NCBI RefSeq assembly: GCF_010548305.1
Contig: NZ_JAAGLV010000012.1
Span: 124,001-188,000, forward strand
DNA from: Streptomyces sp. SID13031
GTDB lineage: Bacteria; Actinomycetota; Actinomycetes; Propionibacteriales; Kribbellaceae
Length of the DNA stretch: 64,000 nt
Direction: 5' to 3'
The notes under the pieces were generated by a model. That model saw only the letters and a list, made by a program, of their open reading frames with translations. It did not search any database and was not told the origin of the DNA. Positions 1 through 8,943 of this stretch are shown piece by piece. Both the position numbers and the translations under genes were made by a program. How positions within the stretch are numbered: the stretch's first letter is position 1; each line of letters starts with the position of its first letter.

Positions 1-829
1 CCGAGCTGAAGCGGAAGTGCCCGATCAGCTCCTTGATCTTGTCTTTCTCTTCCTTCGTGCAGACGTTGATGCTGGTCAGCGCCTGGGCGCGCTCCAGGGC
101 GGAGGCCTGGGTGAAGTGGACGACGTACACGGGGGACTGGTGGGTGACCAGGAGCTCGGTGAGCGTCTCGTGCAGCGGCGAGGTGACGTACTTGTAGATC
201 AGCGGCACCGGTCGCTCGGCCGACGACACGATCGAGGTCGGCCGGCCGGTTCGCCGGGCCAGGTCGATCTTGAAGCGCTCGACGTCGCCGAGGGTCGCGG
301 ACATCAAGATGAACTGCGCCTTCGGCAGCTCCAGCAGCGGGACCTGCCAGGCCCAGCCGCGATCGGGCTCGGAGTAGAAGTGGAACTCGTCCATCACAAC
401 CTGGCCGACGTCGGCCTCGGAGCCTTCGCGCAGCGCGATGTTCGCGAGCACCTCGGCGGTGCAGCAGATGATCGGGGCGCCGGCGTTGACGGACGCGTCA
501 CCGGTCAGCATGCCGACCTTGTCGGCGCCGAAGACGTCACACAGCGCGAAGAACTTCTCCGAGACGAGCGCCTTGATCGGCGCGGTGTAGAAAGTGCGGG
601 TCCCGTTCGCGAGCGCGGCGAAGTGCGACCCGGTGGCGACCAGGCTCTTCCCGGAGCCGGTCGGGGTGGACAGGATCACGTTCGATCCGGTCATCACCTC
701 GATCAGCGCCTCCTCCTGCGCCGGATACAGCGAGATCCCCTGCTCGCCCACCCAGGTGGCGAAGGCGTCGTACAGGGCATCGGCGTCGGTGGTCCCGGGC
801 AGCTTCTCGGTCAGCGTCATCGGTTCCAT
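1..829 (-). CDS. DEAD/DEAH-box helicase, Ski2-like (DUF3516 type), 5' part only
   Basis: The frame is open from an ATG at 829 to the left window edge (276 codons, no stop), so the gene is truncated by the window. The N-terminal RecA-like domain shows a Q-motif-like LYPAQEEAL (about residues 34-42), Walker A STPTGSGKS (54-62), motif Ia APIKALVSEK, a DEFH box (147-150) and SAT motif III. DEFH and the overall spacing match the Ski2/Mtr4-like helicases that carry a C-terminal DUF3516 in actinobacteria, usually about 830 residues. It should be a cytosolic ATP-dependent nucleic-acid helicase; the substrate is unknown. A second in-frame ATG at 820 is a possible alternative start. Confidence 0.9.
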   Translation of the reverse strand, partial: MEPMTLTEKLPGTTDADALYDAFATWVGEQGISLYPAQEEALIEVMTGSNVILSTPTGSGKSLVATGSHFAALANGTRTFYTAPIKALVSEKFFALCDVFGADKVGMLTGDASVNAGAPIICCTAEVLANIALREGSEADVGQVVMDEFHFYSEPDRGWAWQVPLLELPKAQFILMSATLGDVERFKIDLARRTGRPTSIVSSAERPVPLIYKYVTSPLHETLTELLVTHQSPVYVVHFTQASALERAQALTSINVCTKEEKDKIKELIGHFRFSS

Positions 830-888
830 TGTCCCTTGCGTCCGAAGAAGTGAAGGTGACGCCCCTCCAGTTGTTCGGACGCAAGGTT

Positions 889-1482
889 TCAGAAGAGGGC
901 TGCGAGGAGGTCGGCGGGGTGGTGGGACGTGGGCCAGTCGCTGATCTGGCCGTCGGTGAGCCCGGCGATTCGCCAGGCGCCGTCGGTACGGCGTACCAGG
1001 TCGACGGTCACGAAGGGGAGCGCCAGATCGGTGACGAGCGGCTCGATCTCGACCAGGTCCGGCGTGTCGGGAAGCTGGCCGGGCGTGTCGGGGTGGGGCG
1101 TCGTCAGGGTGCAACGCCCGCCGATCCACCAGGTCCGCACGACCGGGCCGGAGGACTGCTCCAGTACTACGGCCCGCAGCGCATCAGACCAGCGGGAGCG
1201 GTCCTGAGCAATCGAAAAGTCGTCGGGACTCGTCCGCAGGGTCACCCGGCGAGCATCGAGCACCTTGGCGAAGGCGGTGTACTCAGCCGGCGTCATCGCC
1301 CACCCGCGGTAGACGGCGTCATCGGCAGCCGGTACGGCCGCCACCACGTCTTCCCAATGCTCCCGTGCACTGTGATCGACGACGGCCACCGGTACTCCGA
1401 GGGTGCGCGCGGCGCTCGCCTCGGCCGCGAAGCGTGGATCCACGCTTCGCGGGTCGAGCGGGTCCCCCGGTAGCAGCAGCAT
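889..1482 (-). CDS. ATP-grasp domain protein (R2K-like)
   Basis: This 197-aa frame starts at ATG 1482 (MLLLPGDPLDP); upstream in-frame codons exist but that extension is low-complexity and basic. The N-terminal part (LLLPGDPLDPR, later YRGWAMTPAEY and LRTSPDDF) and the C-terminal VDLVRRTDGAWRIAGLTDGQ resemble small ATP-grasp proteins of the R2K type, which are probable carboxylate-amine ligases. The substrate cannot be deduced. It lies 59 bp downstream of the helicase start on the same strand, so the two may share a transcript. A perfect 28-bp palindrome sits close behind the start codon. Confidence 0.7.
   Translation of the reverse strand: MLLLPGDPLDPRSVDPRFAAEASAARTLGVPVAVVDHSAREHWEDVVAAVPAADDAVYRGWAMTPAEYTAFAKVLDARRVTLRTSPDDFSIAQDRSRWSDALRAVVLEQSSGPVVRTWWIGGRCTLTTPHPDTPGQLPDTPDLVEIEPLVTDLALPFVTVDLVRRTDGAWRIAGLTDGQISDWPTSHHPADLLAALF
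1425..1452. repeat. Perfect 28-bp palindrome inside the ATP-grasp gene
   Basis: Both halves of 1425-1452 are exact reverse complements, centred on GGATCC at 1436-1441. The segment is in frame and encodes residues about 11-19 of the ATP-grasp protein. In RNA it could form a long hairpin roughly 30 nt after the start codon. Confidence 0.8.
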
Positions 1483-1602
1483 GAATCGAATTGTCCCTGG
1501 CCGGGCTGTTCTTCGCTTGCTCCTTGCGCGCGGCAGGCCGAAGACTTCGACTTGTAACGAGCGGAAACACAACCGGTCATTGCGCCTTGTAGCTTCGCCG
1601 GT

Positions 1603-1824
1603 GTGACAGTTTCGTCGTCCCGGCGCCGGGTTCGCCTGTGGTTCGGTCAACATCAGATCGGTGACTACATCGGTGACGCGGCGCACGCCGATCGCTATGA
1701 GGCCGCCATGCGCCGCCGCTTCCCAGGGCTGGAGATCACCAATGAAGCCCTGGCGGCTCGGAGCCCCTCAGCCGCGAGCCGCCAGGTGTTCGAGGGAGTT
1801 ACCTCAGCTCGTACGCCCGTTTGA
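1603..1824 (+). CDS. Small uncharacterised protein, 73 aa
   Basis: The frame starts at GTG 1603 and encodes a protein with a basic N-terminus, a short strand-like RVRLWFG, then DRYEAAMRRRFPGLEIT. That pattern resembles small uncharacterised actinobacterial proteins. It converges with and overlaps the 3' end of the subtilase gene by 26 bp. No strong ribosome binding site is visible. I cannot assign a function, and a spurious frame remains possible. Confidence 0.5.
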   Translation: MTVSSSRRRVRLWFGQHQIGDYIGDAAHADRYEAAMRRRFPGLEITNEALAARSPSAASRQVFEGVTSARTPV

Positions 1825-4800
1825 TGGTCTGGGTGACCTTGTTGCCTGCGGCATCGATGGCGACGGAGCGCAGGGTGACGAAGCCGCTCGAGGGCTGGTC
1901 GACGGTGGCCTTGAAGGTGTTGATGCCAGCACGGCGTACCGGCACCTGGTGCCACGAGCCGCCGTCGTCGAAGGAGGCTGAGACCTGCAGGGAGACGATC
2001 GGCTTGGCGGGGGCCAGGAAGGCCGTCTGTACGGTCACCGGGAACTCGAACTTGCCACCGGCCGCACGGTTGCGATCGTCCAGCGGAGGCGTGTAGCGCA
2101 CGTTCAGCAGCGGCAGCGCGGTGTCGACACCGTCCGGCGTCCGCTTGGACCGGAAGGTCCACTCCGAGGAGATCTCCGTCGACAGCTTGGTCCACACAGC
2201 ACCCGGCTTGACCACCTTCGCCAACCGGTACGTCGCCTCGTCGGCCGGTAGCGCGAAGGTCTGGATGGCCACCGAATCCGACGAGCCGAGCTGCTGCCCG
2301 TTGCGGAACAGCGTGGTCTGCTCGGAGGTACTGCTCACGTCACCGAGCCGACTGGGTGCGCCGTCGGAGAAGGTCGGCACGTAGACGCTCAGGCTGTCGC
2401 CATCGCGCGCCACCCACGGCAGCGCCGGGCGCCCCGGGTTACCGATCCGCGGGTCAGGCAGGCTCGGCCCGAAGACACCACGCTCCCAGTCGAGTTTCGT
2501 GGTCTTCCCGGCCCGGAAGTTGTAGACCTCGGAGTCGACCAGCGAGTGGTACTCATAGCCGTTCTCCTCGCTGAAGCTGAAGACCTCGTTGCTGAAGGCC
2601 CACGCCACCCCCTTCGTCGAGTAGTACTCGTCCCGCCGGAACGGCAGGCTCATGCTGATCGTCGGCGTGAACACGAACAGCGGCAGGCGCGTGCCGTCGG
2701 CGGCCGGATGCGGATCGGTCGGGAAGCCGTAGTTGTCGGCGTAGAAGCCCGGCTCACCGGCGTACGAGGCGTCGATGTGCGCGAAGTCGCGGGGGTTGGT
2801 GATGACCGACGGGTGCGCCGGGATCCGGCCAGGCCAGACGGACACATCGTGGTAGAGGTACGGGCTGTTCAGGAAGGAGCCGACGCCGGGGACCGGGCCG
2901 TCGGGCGCGCCGGCCCAGGCCACGTGCGCGTAGGCCGTGTAGTTCTTCGCTGTGCCGGTCTTGTTCGGTACGACGTAGAGCTCAGGCTCCGCGTTGGGAA
3001 CGCCGCTCCCGTCGAGGCCGACACCGCCGACGTAGGTCCCGGTGGCGAGTGTCCGGTTCATCCCGATCCCGCCGGTCGCCGCGGTGGCACCAGTGACCGG
3101 AGCCTTGAAGGCGACCTTCGCTGCCCTGCGCCCGTCCAGCACAACCGGCCCGGTCTTGCCGATCACCAGGTCACCCTCGGTGTAGTAGGTGATCTCCTGG
3201 AAGCCCGGCGCACCGGACCTGAGGGTGGCGGCATATCCGTCGACCAGGTAGTGCCCGGCCGGGAGCTTGACGGTCTGGCCGGCCGCGACCGAATACGCCT
3301 GCCGGCGCTCGACATCGATCAAGTAGGTGCCGGCCAGATGCAGGTCGTCGTTGGTGGCGGGCGCACCGGTGCGATCCGTCATCTGCAGGGTGTGAGAGTA
3401 GGTGGACACCTCTTTGCCGACGCCGATCGTGCTGCGGATCGTCGATCCGTTGCCGCTGGCAACAAGCCAGGCAGCATAGGCGCCCTCGGCCTCCGGGCCG
3501 GAGGTGGTCGCGGTGACGTTGACGATCGCGCTGCCATTGGCGGGCACGGTGACGGCGGTCCGGTCGAGGCGGAACAGCTTGGCGCCTTCGAGACGGAGTG
3601 TCAGGCGGACGGGGCGGTTGCCCTTGTTTACATAGGTCACCGGCTTCGTGACCGGCTTGTCGTCGTTGTGCGGTGCTGCCTGGAGCCCGAGGTTGAGGTT
3701 GCTCGGCATCGCCAGCACTTGCTGCTTGATCGCCTGCGCGACATCGACCCGCCCGGCGCCCTGGGTGTAGATCCCTTGGCCGCCCAGCTCGAGCGACGAG
3801 CCCATCAGCGCCGACTTCAGCTCCGGGGCCTTCCAGTCCGGGTGCTGCTGGGCGATCAGGGCGGCTGCGCCGGTAACGTGCGGCGCGGCCATCGAAGTAC
3901 CGGACAGTTCGGCGTACGAGTCGTTGATCGCGAAGGGCGCCAGCGGGGTGTTGGCGGCGCGGGCTGCGACGATCTTGCTGCCCGGTGCGGAGATCTCGGG
4001 CTTCACCGACAGGTCGCCGACGCGTGGGCCCTGGCTGGAGAAGTCGCTGTGGGTGTCGGACTTGGTCACCGACGCGACGGCGAGGGCGGCATCCGCGGCG
4101 GCCGGCGTCGACACGCTCTGCTCAGCGCCGAAGTTGCCGGCCGAGATGACGAAAAGCGTCCCGGTACTAGCGGTCAGCTCGTTGACGGTCTCGGACAGGA
4201 TGTCCGTGCCATCGGTGGGTCCGCCGCCGATGCTCATATTGACCACCCGGGCGCCGGAGCCGGCCGCCCACTGCATGCCGGCGATCATCGCGGACGACTC
4301 GCAGTTGCGGTCGCCGCACACCTTGCCGATCATCAGGTCGGCATCCGGAGCGACGCCCTTGTACTTGCCATCCGACGCGGCTCCGGTACCAGCCACCGTC
4401 GAGGCGGTGTGGGTGCCATGGCCGACCCGGTCGACGACGTCGTTCTCGTCGACGTGGCCCTCATCGTCGGCGGTGAATCCCTTGGTCGCGATCACCCGGC
4501 CCTTGAAGTCCGGGTGCGTCGCGTCGTAGCCGGAGTCGAGGACGGCGACCTTCACGCCCTTGCCGGTGAAGCCGGCCTGCCAGGCGGCCGGGGCGCCGAT
4601 CTGCGGGACGCTGCGGTCCACGTTCGGGGTGACGCCGCCGTCCAGCCAGACCTTCTTCACGCTGCCGGCCAGGCCGGTCTTGCGCCTGGCCTGTGGGCTG
4701 TTCAGCCAGTTGAACCACAGGTCACCGGCCTGCGAACGCTCCTGGCCGATCGCGACGGCGTCGATGATCGGCAGTTCGCGCTTGACCGTGGTGCCCTCCG

Positions 4801-5275
4801 GCAGGGCGGAGCGGACGGTACGGGCAGCGCCGCCGGCGGCGTACTGGACCAGGAGGGGGAGACGGGGTGACGACTTGTCGTCCAGGCCGAGGTTGGCGAG
4901 CAGGCTGACGTCGAACAGCCGCTCGTCGACCACGCCCGAGGTCACCAGTGCGAAGGCGTCCAGCGGGACGACGAGTTGCTTGTCCTTGAAGGAGACCTTG
5001 TGGAAGGCCATTGTTTCGCGACCGGAGCCGGGCTGGACGTTGACGGGTACGTAACCGCCGGCGGTTCGCCGTACGGTCACCTTGTCGCCGGTCACGAGCG
5101 TGATGGTCAGCGGTGCGACGGACGTACCGGCCGGCCCAGCGTCGGCCCCGTCAGTGCCGGCGCTGGGCAGGCTGGTCGGTGGTGGGCTCTGGAGACCGGC
5201 GGCAGGGACCGCCAAAGCTGCAATGGCCGCGAGGGACAGCGCGGTGGCCGCCGCCAGCTTTTTGGATCGGGACAA
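1799..5275 (-). CDS. Secreted S8 family serine peptidase (subtilisin-like), 1158 aa
   Basis: A Sec signal peptide (basic MSRSKK, then a hydrophobic Ala/Leu stretch to about residue 28) precedes a prodomain and a subtilase domain. The catalytic triad is visible: Asp about 247 (VAVLDSG), His about 286 (GHGTHTAST) and Ser about 461 (SGTSMAAPHVTGAAAL), with the oxyanion Asn in SAGNFG about 381. The 600-plus residues after the catalytic domain are beta-rich and probably form Ig-like and jelly-roll extensions. The start is TTG at 5275, supported by an AGAGGTGA ribosome binding site about 5 nt upstream. It should be an extracellular degradative protease. It sits downstream of an ECF sigma/CU044_5270 pair on the same strand. 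Confidence 0.95.
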   Translation of the reverse strand: MSRSKKLAAATALSLAAIAALAVPAAGLQSPPPTSLPSAGTDGADAGPAGTSVAPLTITLVTGDKVTVRRTAGGYVPVNVQPGSGRETMAFHKVSFKDKQLVVPLDAFALVTSGVVDERLFDVSLLANLGLDDKSSPRLPLLVQYAAGGAARTVRSALPEGTTVKRELPIIDAVAIGQERSQAGDLWFNWLNSPQARRKTGLAGSVKKVWLDGGVTPNVDRSVPQIGAPAAWQAGFTGKGVKVAVLDSGYDATHPDFKGRVIATKGFTADDEGHVDENDVVDRVGHGTHTASTVAGTGAASDGKYKGVAPDADLMIGKVCGDRNCESSAMIAGMQWAAGSGARVVNMSIGGGPTDGTDILSETVNELTASTGTLFVISAGNFGAEQSVSTPAAADAALAVASVTKSDTHSDFSSQGPRVGDLSVKPEISAPGSKIVAARAANTPLAPFAINDSYAELSGTSMAAPHVTGAAALIAQQHPDWKAPELKSALMGSSLELGGQGIYTQGAGRVDVAQAIKQQVLAMPSNLNLGLQAAPHNDDKPVTKPVTYVNKGNRPVRLTLRLEGAKLFRLDRTAVTVPANGSAIVNVTATTSGPEAEGAYAAWLVASGNGSTIRSTIGVGKEVSTYSHTLQMTDRTGAPATNDDLHLAGTYLIDVERRQAYSVAAGQTVKLPAGHYLVDGYAATLRSGAPGFQEITYYTEGDLVIGKTGPVVLDGRRAAKVAFKAPVTGATAATGGIGMNRTLATGTYVGGVGLDGSGVPNAEPELYVVPNKTGTAKNYTAYAHVAWAGAPDGPVPGVGSFLNSPYLYHDVSVWPGRIPAHPSVITNPRDFAHIDASYAGEPGFYADNYGFPTDPHPAADGTRLPLFVFTPTISMSLPFRRDEYYSTKGVAWAFSNEVFSFSEENGYEYHSLVDSEVYNFRAGKTTKLDWERGVFGPSLPDPRIGNPGRPALPWVARDGDSLSVYVPTFSDGAPSRLGDVSSTSEQTTLFRNGQQLGSSDSVAIQTFALPADEATYRLAKVVKPGAVWTKLSTEISSEWTFRSKRTPDGVDTALPLLNVRYTPPLDDRNRAAGGKFEFPVTVQTAFLAPAKPIVSLQVSASFDDGGSWHQVPVRRAGINTFKATVDQPSSGFVTLRSVAIDAAGNKVTQTIKRAYELR

Positions 5276-5388
5276 GGGTTCACCTCTCAGAATGGGCGTT
5301 TCCGGGCAGGGTGAAGCGCGGTGGCGGCGTGTTGGCCGGCACCGGAACGAGCGAGGGGCTCTAGCGGGGCTCCGCGGCGGGGGAGGGT

Positions 5389-6549
5389 CTAGCGGATGGC
5401 GCGCGAGGGCGGCGTGGGCTTCTCGTCGGTCCAGCCGGATTCGAGGACGACGATGGCACCGCTCTTGGCGCGGCTCTCGGAGCCGTCGAAACTCTGGCTC
5501 AGCAGCCGGCCGGTGGACGGATCGACGATGAAGTCGGTGCGGCCGTCGTACAACCTCGTCGGGCTGCCGGAGGGCCGGCCGCGCTTCACCCAGTCCATGC
5601 TGATCTGGGTGCCGACCCGGCCGATCGGGTCCTTGACGTTCTCCTGGAGCCGGACCCCCGGCAGCATCGACAGCACCCGCAGCGCGGCGCCCCGCAGTTT
5701 CGGCGGCGACGGCATCTCGAACAGCAGCCGGCCGGCCGCGCTGAAGACCTGGTAGTTGAGGTCGTCGGCCGTCAGATCGTGGTCAGGATCCGCCGCGAGA
5801 ACTGCGCGGAGCTTCTCGGGATCGGTCGGCAGCGCCTGGATCTGCTGGGCGGTCACCGGCTTCACGCCGCTGAGGTAGTAGCCCGGCGGCACCTCGTCGA
5901 ACGTCATCTTGTTGACGACCGGCTCACCCGGCGCCATCGTGACCGGATCCGTCTCGGTCATCGGCCACTGCGTGGGCGAGCCCTGGGCCTGCCATTTGGC
6001 GGTGTCCGCACGAGTCACCGGCCGGGCGCCGAGGTCGACCCAGCCGAACCAGGACTCGACCCCTTGGCGCATCGGCATCCAGCTCTCGGTGATGCTCTTC
6101 TGCTCGATCTTGTACTTCGGTGAGCCGACCTCCATCAGACCGCGGATCTGCAGGTTGCGGACCCGGAAGTACTTGCCGGACACCTTCTCGTTGCTCTCCT
6201 GCTTGATGGCGAGCTGGACCAGGACCTGGCTGGCCGTGATCAGCCGGGGCGTCGCCGGCGTGACCGTGCTCGGCACGGGTCCCGCGTCCCCGGCACCGGA
6301 GCCGGGCGAGAGGATGAGCGGCGTCGCGAGCGCGGCGAGTGCCACGGTGGCGGCCGTCGCGGTCAGCACGACTCCCACCCGGCCGGACTTCGCGGCGGCG
6401 TACCAGCGGTCGCGGCGGCGGGCGGTCTGCGCCTCGTTCTGGGCCTCGCGGATCAGCGCCTGGACCTGCCGGCGGGCCTTGACGGTCGCGTCCGTGGACG
6501 GGCCCGGCTGCTCGGGGAAGGCTTTGCGGATCTTGTCGAACTCGTTCAT
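5389..6549 (-). CDS. CU044_5270 family protein (ECF sigma partner)
   Basis: The 386-aa protein has a cytosolic N-terminus (MNEFDKIRKAFPEQPGPS), one transmembrane segment at about residues 65-85 (VGVVLTATAATVALAALA) and a large extracytoplasmic domain. This matches the CU044_5270 family encoded next to ECF sigma factors, presumed to sense a signal or regulate the sigma factor. ATG 6549 lies one base after the sigma stop codon (TGA-G-ATG), so translation is probably coupled. A GTG at 6564 in the same frame would overlap the sigma gene and is less likely. Confidence 0.8.
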   Translation of the reverse strand: MNEFDKIRKAFPEQPGPSTDATVKARRQVQALIREAQNEAQTARRRDRWYAAAKSGRVGVVLTATAATVALAALATPLILSPGSGAGDAGPVPSTVTPATPRLITASQVLVQLAIKQESNEKVSGKYFRVRNLQIRGLMEVGSPKYKIEQKSITESWMPMRQGVESWFGWVDLGARPVTRADTAKWQAQGSPTQWPMTETDPVTMAPGEPVVNKMTFDEVPPGYYLSGVKPVTAQQIQALPTDPEKLRAVLAADPDHDLTADDLNYQVFSAAGRLLFEMPSPPKLRGAALRVLSMLPGVRLQENVKDPIGRVGTQISMDWVKRGRPSGSPTRLYDGRTDFIVDPSTGRLLSQSFDGSESRAKSGAIVVLESGWTDEKPTPPSRAIR

Positions 6550-6550
6550 C

Positions 6551-7192
6551 TCAGACCTCGTCACGAGTTGCGGTGGGATCGGTGTTGCCGAGGTGTTCGC
6601 GGACCACCCGGCGGGCGCGGGACAGGCGTGAGCACACGGTCCCGTAGGCGATGCCGAGAGCGGCCGCGACCTCGTCGTAGGTGAGTTCGCCGAGAGCCAC
6701 GAGCATGAGTACCTCGCGGTCCTTGGTGGACACCTTTGCCAGCGCTGCGGCCAGCTCGCGGCTGGCGCCCTGCGCGGTCACCTGGGCGGCGACCCGCTCC
6801 TCGTGCCCGCTCGACGGCGACGGCAGCGGCAACTTGGCCGTCGCCCGCCACGCCCGTACCTCGTCGCGGCGGTGGCGCCGGATCAGGTTGGTCGCGATCC
6901 CGTACAGCCAGGCACGCACGACGCCGTTGCGGCTGTCGAACTTGGCCCGCTGCCGGAACGCGATCAGGAACGTCTCCGCTGACAGGTCGTCGGCCAGATC
7001 GGTGCCCAGCCGGCGGGCGACGTACGAGTGCACCTGCGGGAAGTACCGGTCGAAGATCAGCGTGAACCGGTCGGGTTCGCGTGCCGACGACTCGAGGATC
7101 CGGGCGTCCTCGTCCGGGACCACCTCGATCCGGCTGGACACCAGCGGCCGGCCGGGCAACGCGAGCGTCGCCAGGGCGAGGTCGGGCGTCAT
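6551..7192 (-). CDS. RNA polymerase sigma factor, ECF (sigma-70) family
   Basis: This 213-aa protein has region 2 at about residues 42-110 (FDRYFPQVHSYVARRLG, DDLSAETFLIAF, VRAWLYGIATNLIRRHRR) and region 4 at about 150-200 (KVSTKDREVLMLVALGEL, TYDEVAAALGIAYGTVCSRL). The ATG at 7192 follows a GAGGAG ribosome binding site. It is followed directly by the CU044_5270 gene, as is typical for this ECF group, and probably autoregulates the pair from the 7193-7366 intergenic region. Confidence 0.93.
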   Translation of the reverse strand: MTPDLALATLALPGRPLVSSRIEVVPDEDARILESSAREPDRFTLIFDRYFPQVHSYVARRLGTDLADDLSAETFLIAFRQRAKFDSRNGVVRAWLYGIATNLIRRHRRDEVRAWRATAKLPLPSPSSGHEERVAAQVTAQGASRELAAALAKVSTKDREVLMLVALGELTYDEVAAALGIAYGTVCSRLSRARRVVREHLGNTDPTATRDEV

Positions 7193-7366
7193 CGAACTCC
7201 TCGTGCCGTCGGCCGGACGTACGCCGGGACCTGTCGATCCCGTGGCAGCGCTGGTGCTGCCGTCCGGCTCACCCTGTTCTTGTCCGATGTCCCCGATACC
7301 CTTCTCGACCCCTCTGACAGTCCGCGATCATGACGCGCTGAGGGGCGATCCGGATGACAACGAGGG

Positions 7367-7711
7367 TCAGAAGGAGTTGAGGAATCCTCGGGCGGCCTGC
7401 TCGTCGGCGGGCCAGACGTAGACACTCCAGCCCTGGCCGGTGCCCTGTTTGGTGCGGGCGGCGGTCGCCTTGATCCCGAAATCCTTCAGCATCGAGACTT
7501 TCACCCGCGCCTCGTTGTACGTCTGGACGCTGCCGACGTCGACCAACAGTCCGAAACTGTCCTTTTCGGCGGCCGAATAGTCAGTACGGCGCACCAGGGA
7601 TCCGCCTTTGGCCTTGGAGAAGGCCCATCGGGTGAGCAGCACCATGACCCCGGCCAGCGCTATCGCCACGACCGGGAAGAGAAAATAGTGCTCCGCGAAC
7701 ACGGACACCAT
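7367..7711 (-). CDS. Small single-pass membrane protein, 114 aa
   Basis: Starting at ATG 7711 the protein has one N-terminal transmembrane helix (YFLFPVVAIALAGVMVLL). A cytosolic domain follows that ends in WSVYVWPADEQAARGFLNSF, and it looks like a small alpha/beta fold comparable to DUF2007-like domains. The longer frame back to 7837 would overlap the divergent STAS gene and encodes basic low-complexity sequence, so the internal ATG is preferred. Function unknown. Confidence 0.75.
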   Translation of the reverse strand: MVSVFAEHYFLFPVVAIALAGVMVLLTRWAFSKAKGGSLVRRTDYSAAEKDSFGLLVDVGSVQTYNEARVKVSMLKDFGIKATAARTKQGTGQGWSVYVWPADEQAARGFLNSF

Positions 7712-7835
7712 TGTCTCGCGAAATGGAAGGTCTCGAAGTCTTGGCAACCTAACGTGTCGCCAGGGAGTCTTTACCAACACACGCTGCAAGCGCGGCCGAT
7801 TCTCGGGGGCCGCCGGAAGAGCGGAGGGCACGGAC

Positions 7836-8144
7836 ATGCTCGCACCGACCCCTGTGATCTATCTGACCGGACTATTGGACGTTCGCTCGGTGGGCGAAGT
7901 ACGGCAACAGCTCAACCAGCTGATCGACAACTCCGAAGGCGACGTCATCGTCGACCTGGAGTCGCTGGACGCTCTGGACGCGACCGGCCTCGGGTTGCTG
8001 GTGGCAACCCACCGCCGGACCCAACTCCTCGGCCGCCAACTGGTACTACGCCACCCACTCCCGGCGGTGATCCGCATCCTCGCGGTCACCCGCCTCCACC
8101 GAATCCTCCACGTAGAACGGACCCCCCTCCCGATCTCGGCCTGA
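7836..8144 (+). CDS. STAS domain protein (anti-sigma factor antagonist-like)
   Basis: The 102-aa single-domain protein shows the STAS core: an N-terminal strand pair (VIYLTGLLDVRSV), VIVDLESLDALDATGLGLLV, and a C-terminal helix region. In SpoIIAA/RsbV proteins a Ser in the D-S-S/T-G-L loop is phosphorylated by the partner anti-sigma kinase; here the equivalent position is Thr50 (LDATGLG). It probably works in a partner-switching pathway. No anti-sigma kinase gene is adjacent; a MEDS/HATPase protein is encoded at 52402-53331. Confidence 0.88.
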   Translation: MLAPTPVIYLTGLLDVRSVGEVRQQLNQLIDNSEGDVIVDLESLDALDATGLGLLVATHRRTQLLGRQLVLRHPLPAVIRILAVTRLHRILHVERTPLPISA

Positions 8145-8157
8145 GTACCCCCTCGCA

Positions 8158-8886
8158 CTAAGCGGCGGTGAACAACGCGGCGTTGAGGAAGTCGGCGCCG
8201 AATAGTCCCTCACGGTCCGGCCGGACGGCACGCAGTTCGACCGGGTTCAGTGGGGAGAAGATCCCTCGGAGGTCGTCGAGTGTGAAGGCCAGCCCGCCGT
8301 CGGTGTCACCCGTCAGTACGATCTCGGCGTCGGTTGGGGTCTTCATTCGCTCGGCGGCGAAGGTGACGATGCCGAAGCGGCCTCCGGTGCAGATGGCTGG
8401 GAGGACGCGTTCGAGGTAGGTGAGTCGCCGGTGCGGGGCGATGTGGTGGAAGCAGCCTGAGTCGTAGACGAGGTCGAACTGTCCGGCGGGCAGCGGCTCG
8501 CGCAGGACGTCGAGCGCCGTGAGGGTCACCGTTGCCGGCATCGTCGGTCGAATGCTGTCCAGCAACGGTGCTGCCAGGTCGATGCCCTCGACCGTGGCAC
8601 CTTGCTGGGCGAACCAATTGGTGTTGCGCCCACCGCCGCACCCGATGTCCAGCACGCGGGCGCCGGTCAGGTCGCCGAGGAGTCCACGCTCATGCCAGTC
8701 GGCCAGCGCCTCGTCCGGCAGTTGCGTCGCCAGCGGATGGCCGGGCCTCGTCAGCATCTCGGTCCAGAACTCGGCGGAGGTCTTCTGCGACCGATCTCCC
8801 CGGGCGCTGGCCGCCACCACTTGGTCGAGGACGTCGAGCAGTTGATCGACAGTATGAATCCGGGGACCGCTTTCGCCGTTCACCAC
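8158..8886 (-). CDS. Class I SAM-dependent methyltransferase
   Basis: The 242-aa protein carries the Rossmann motif I VLDIGCGGGRNTNWFAQQG at about residues 77-95, the acidic ribose-binding loop VEGID, and post motifs (FDLVYDSGCFHHI, GGRFGIVTFAAERM). An N-terminal helical cap (about residues 1-75) may contact substrate. The substrate is not predictable. The start is GTG; tandem GTG codons at 8886 and 8883 make the exact start uncertain by one residue. Confidence 0.88.
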   Translation of the reverse strand: MVNGESGPRIHTVDQLLDVLDQVVAASARGDRSQKTSAEFWTEMLTRPGHPLATQLPDEALADWHERGLLGDLTGARVLDIGCGGGRNTNWFAQQGATVEGIDLAAPLLDSIRPTMPATVTLTALDVLREPLPAGQFDLVYDSGCFHHIAPHRRLTYLERVLPAICTGGRFGIVTFAAERMKTPTDAEIVLTGDTDGGLAFTLDDLRGIFSPLNPVELRAVRPDREGLFGADFLNAALFTAA

Positions 8887-8943
8887 CGAATTTTACCGTC
8901 CGAACCGGTCAGTTCACCGGCTCCAGGAGCTGCCCCGGCCGGG

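Noticed and set aside
2546-4870. 774-codon rightward open frame
   Set aside because: It is antisense to the subtilase catalytic domain; its length comes from GC-rich codon bias on the other strand, and it shows no domain or ribosome binding site.
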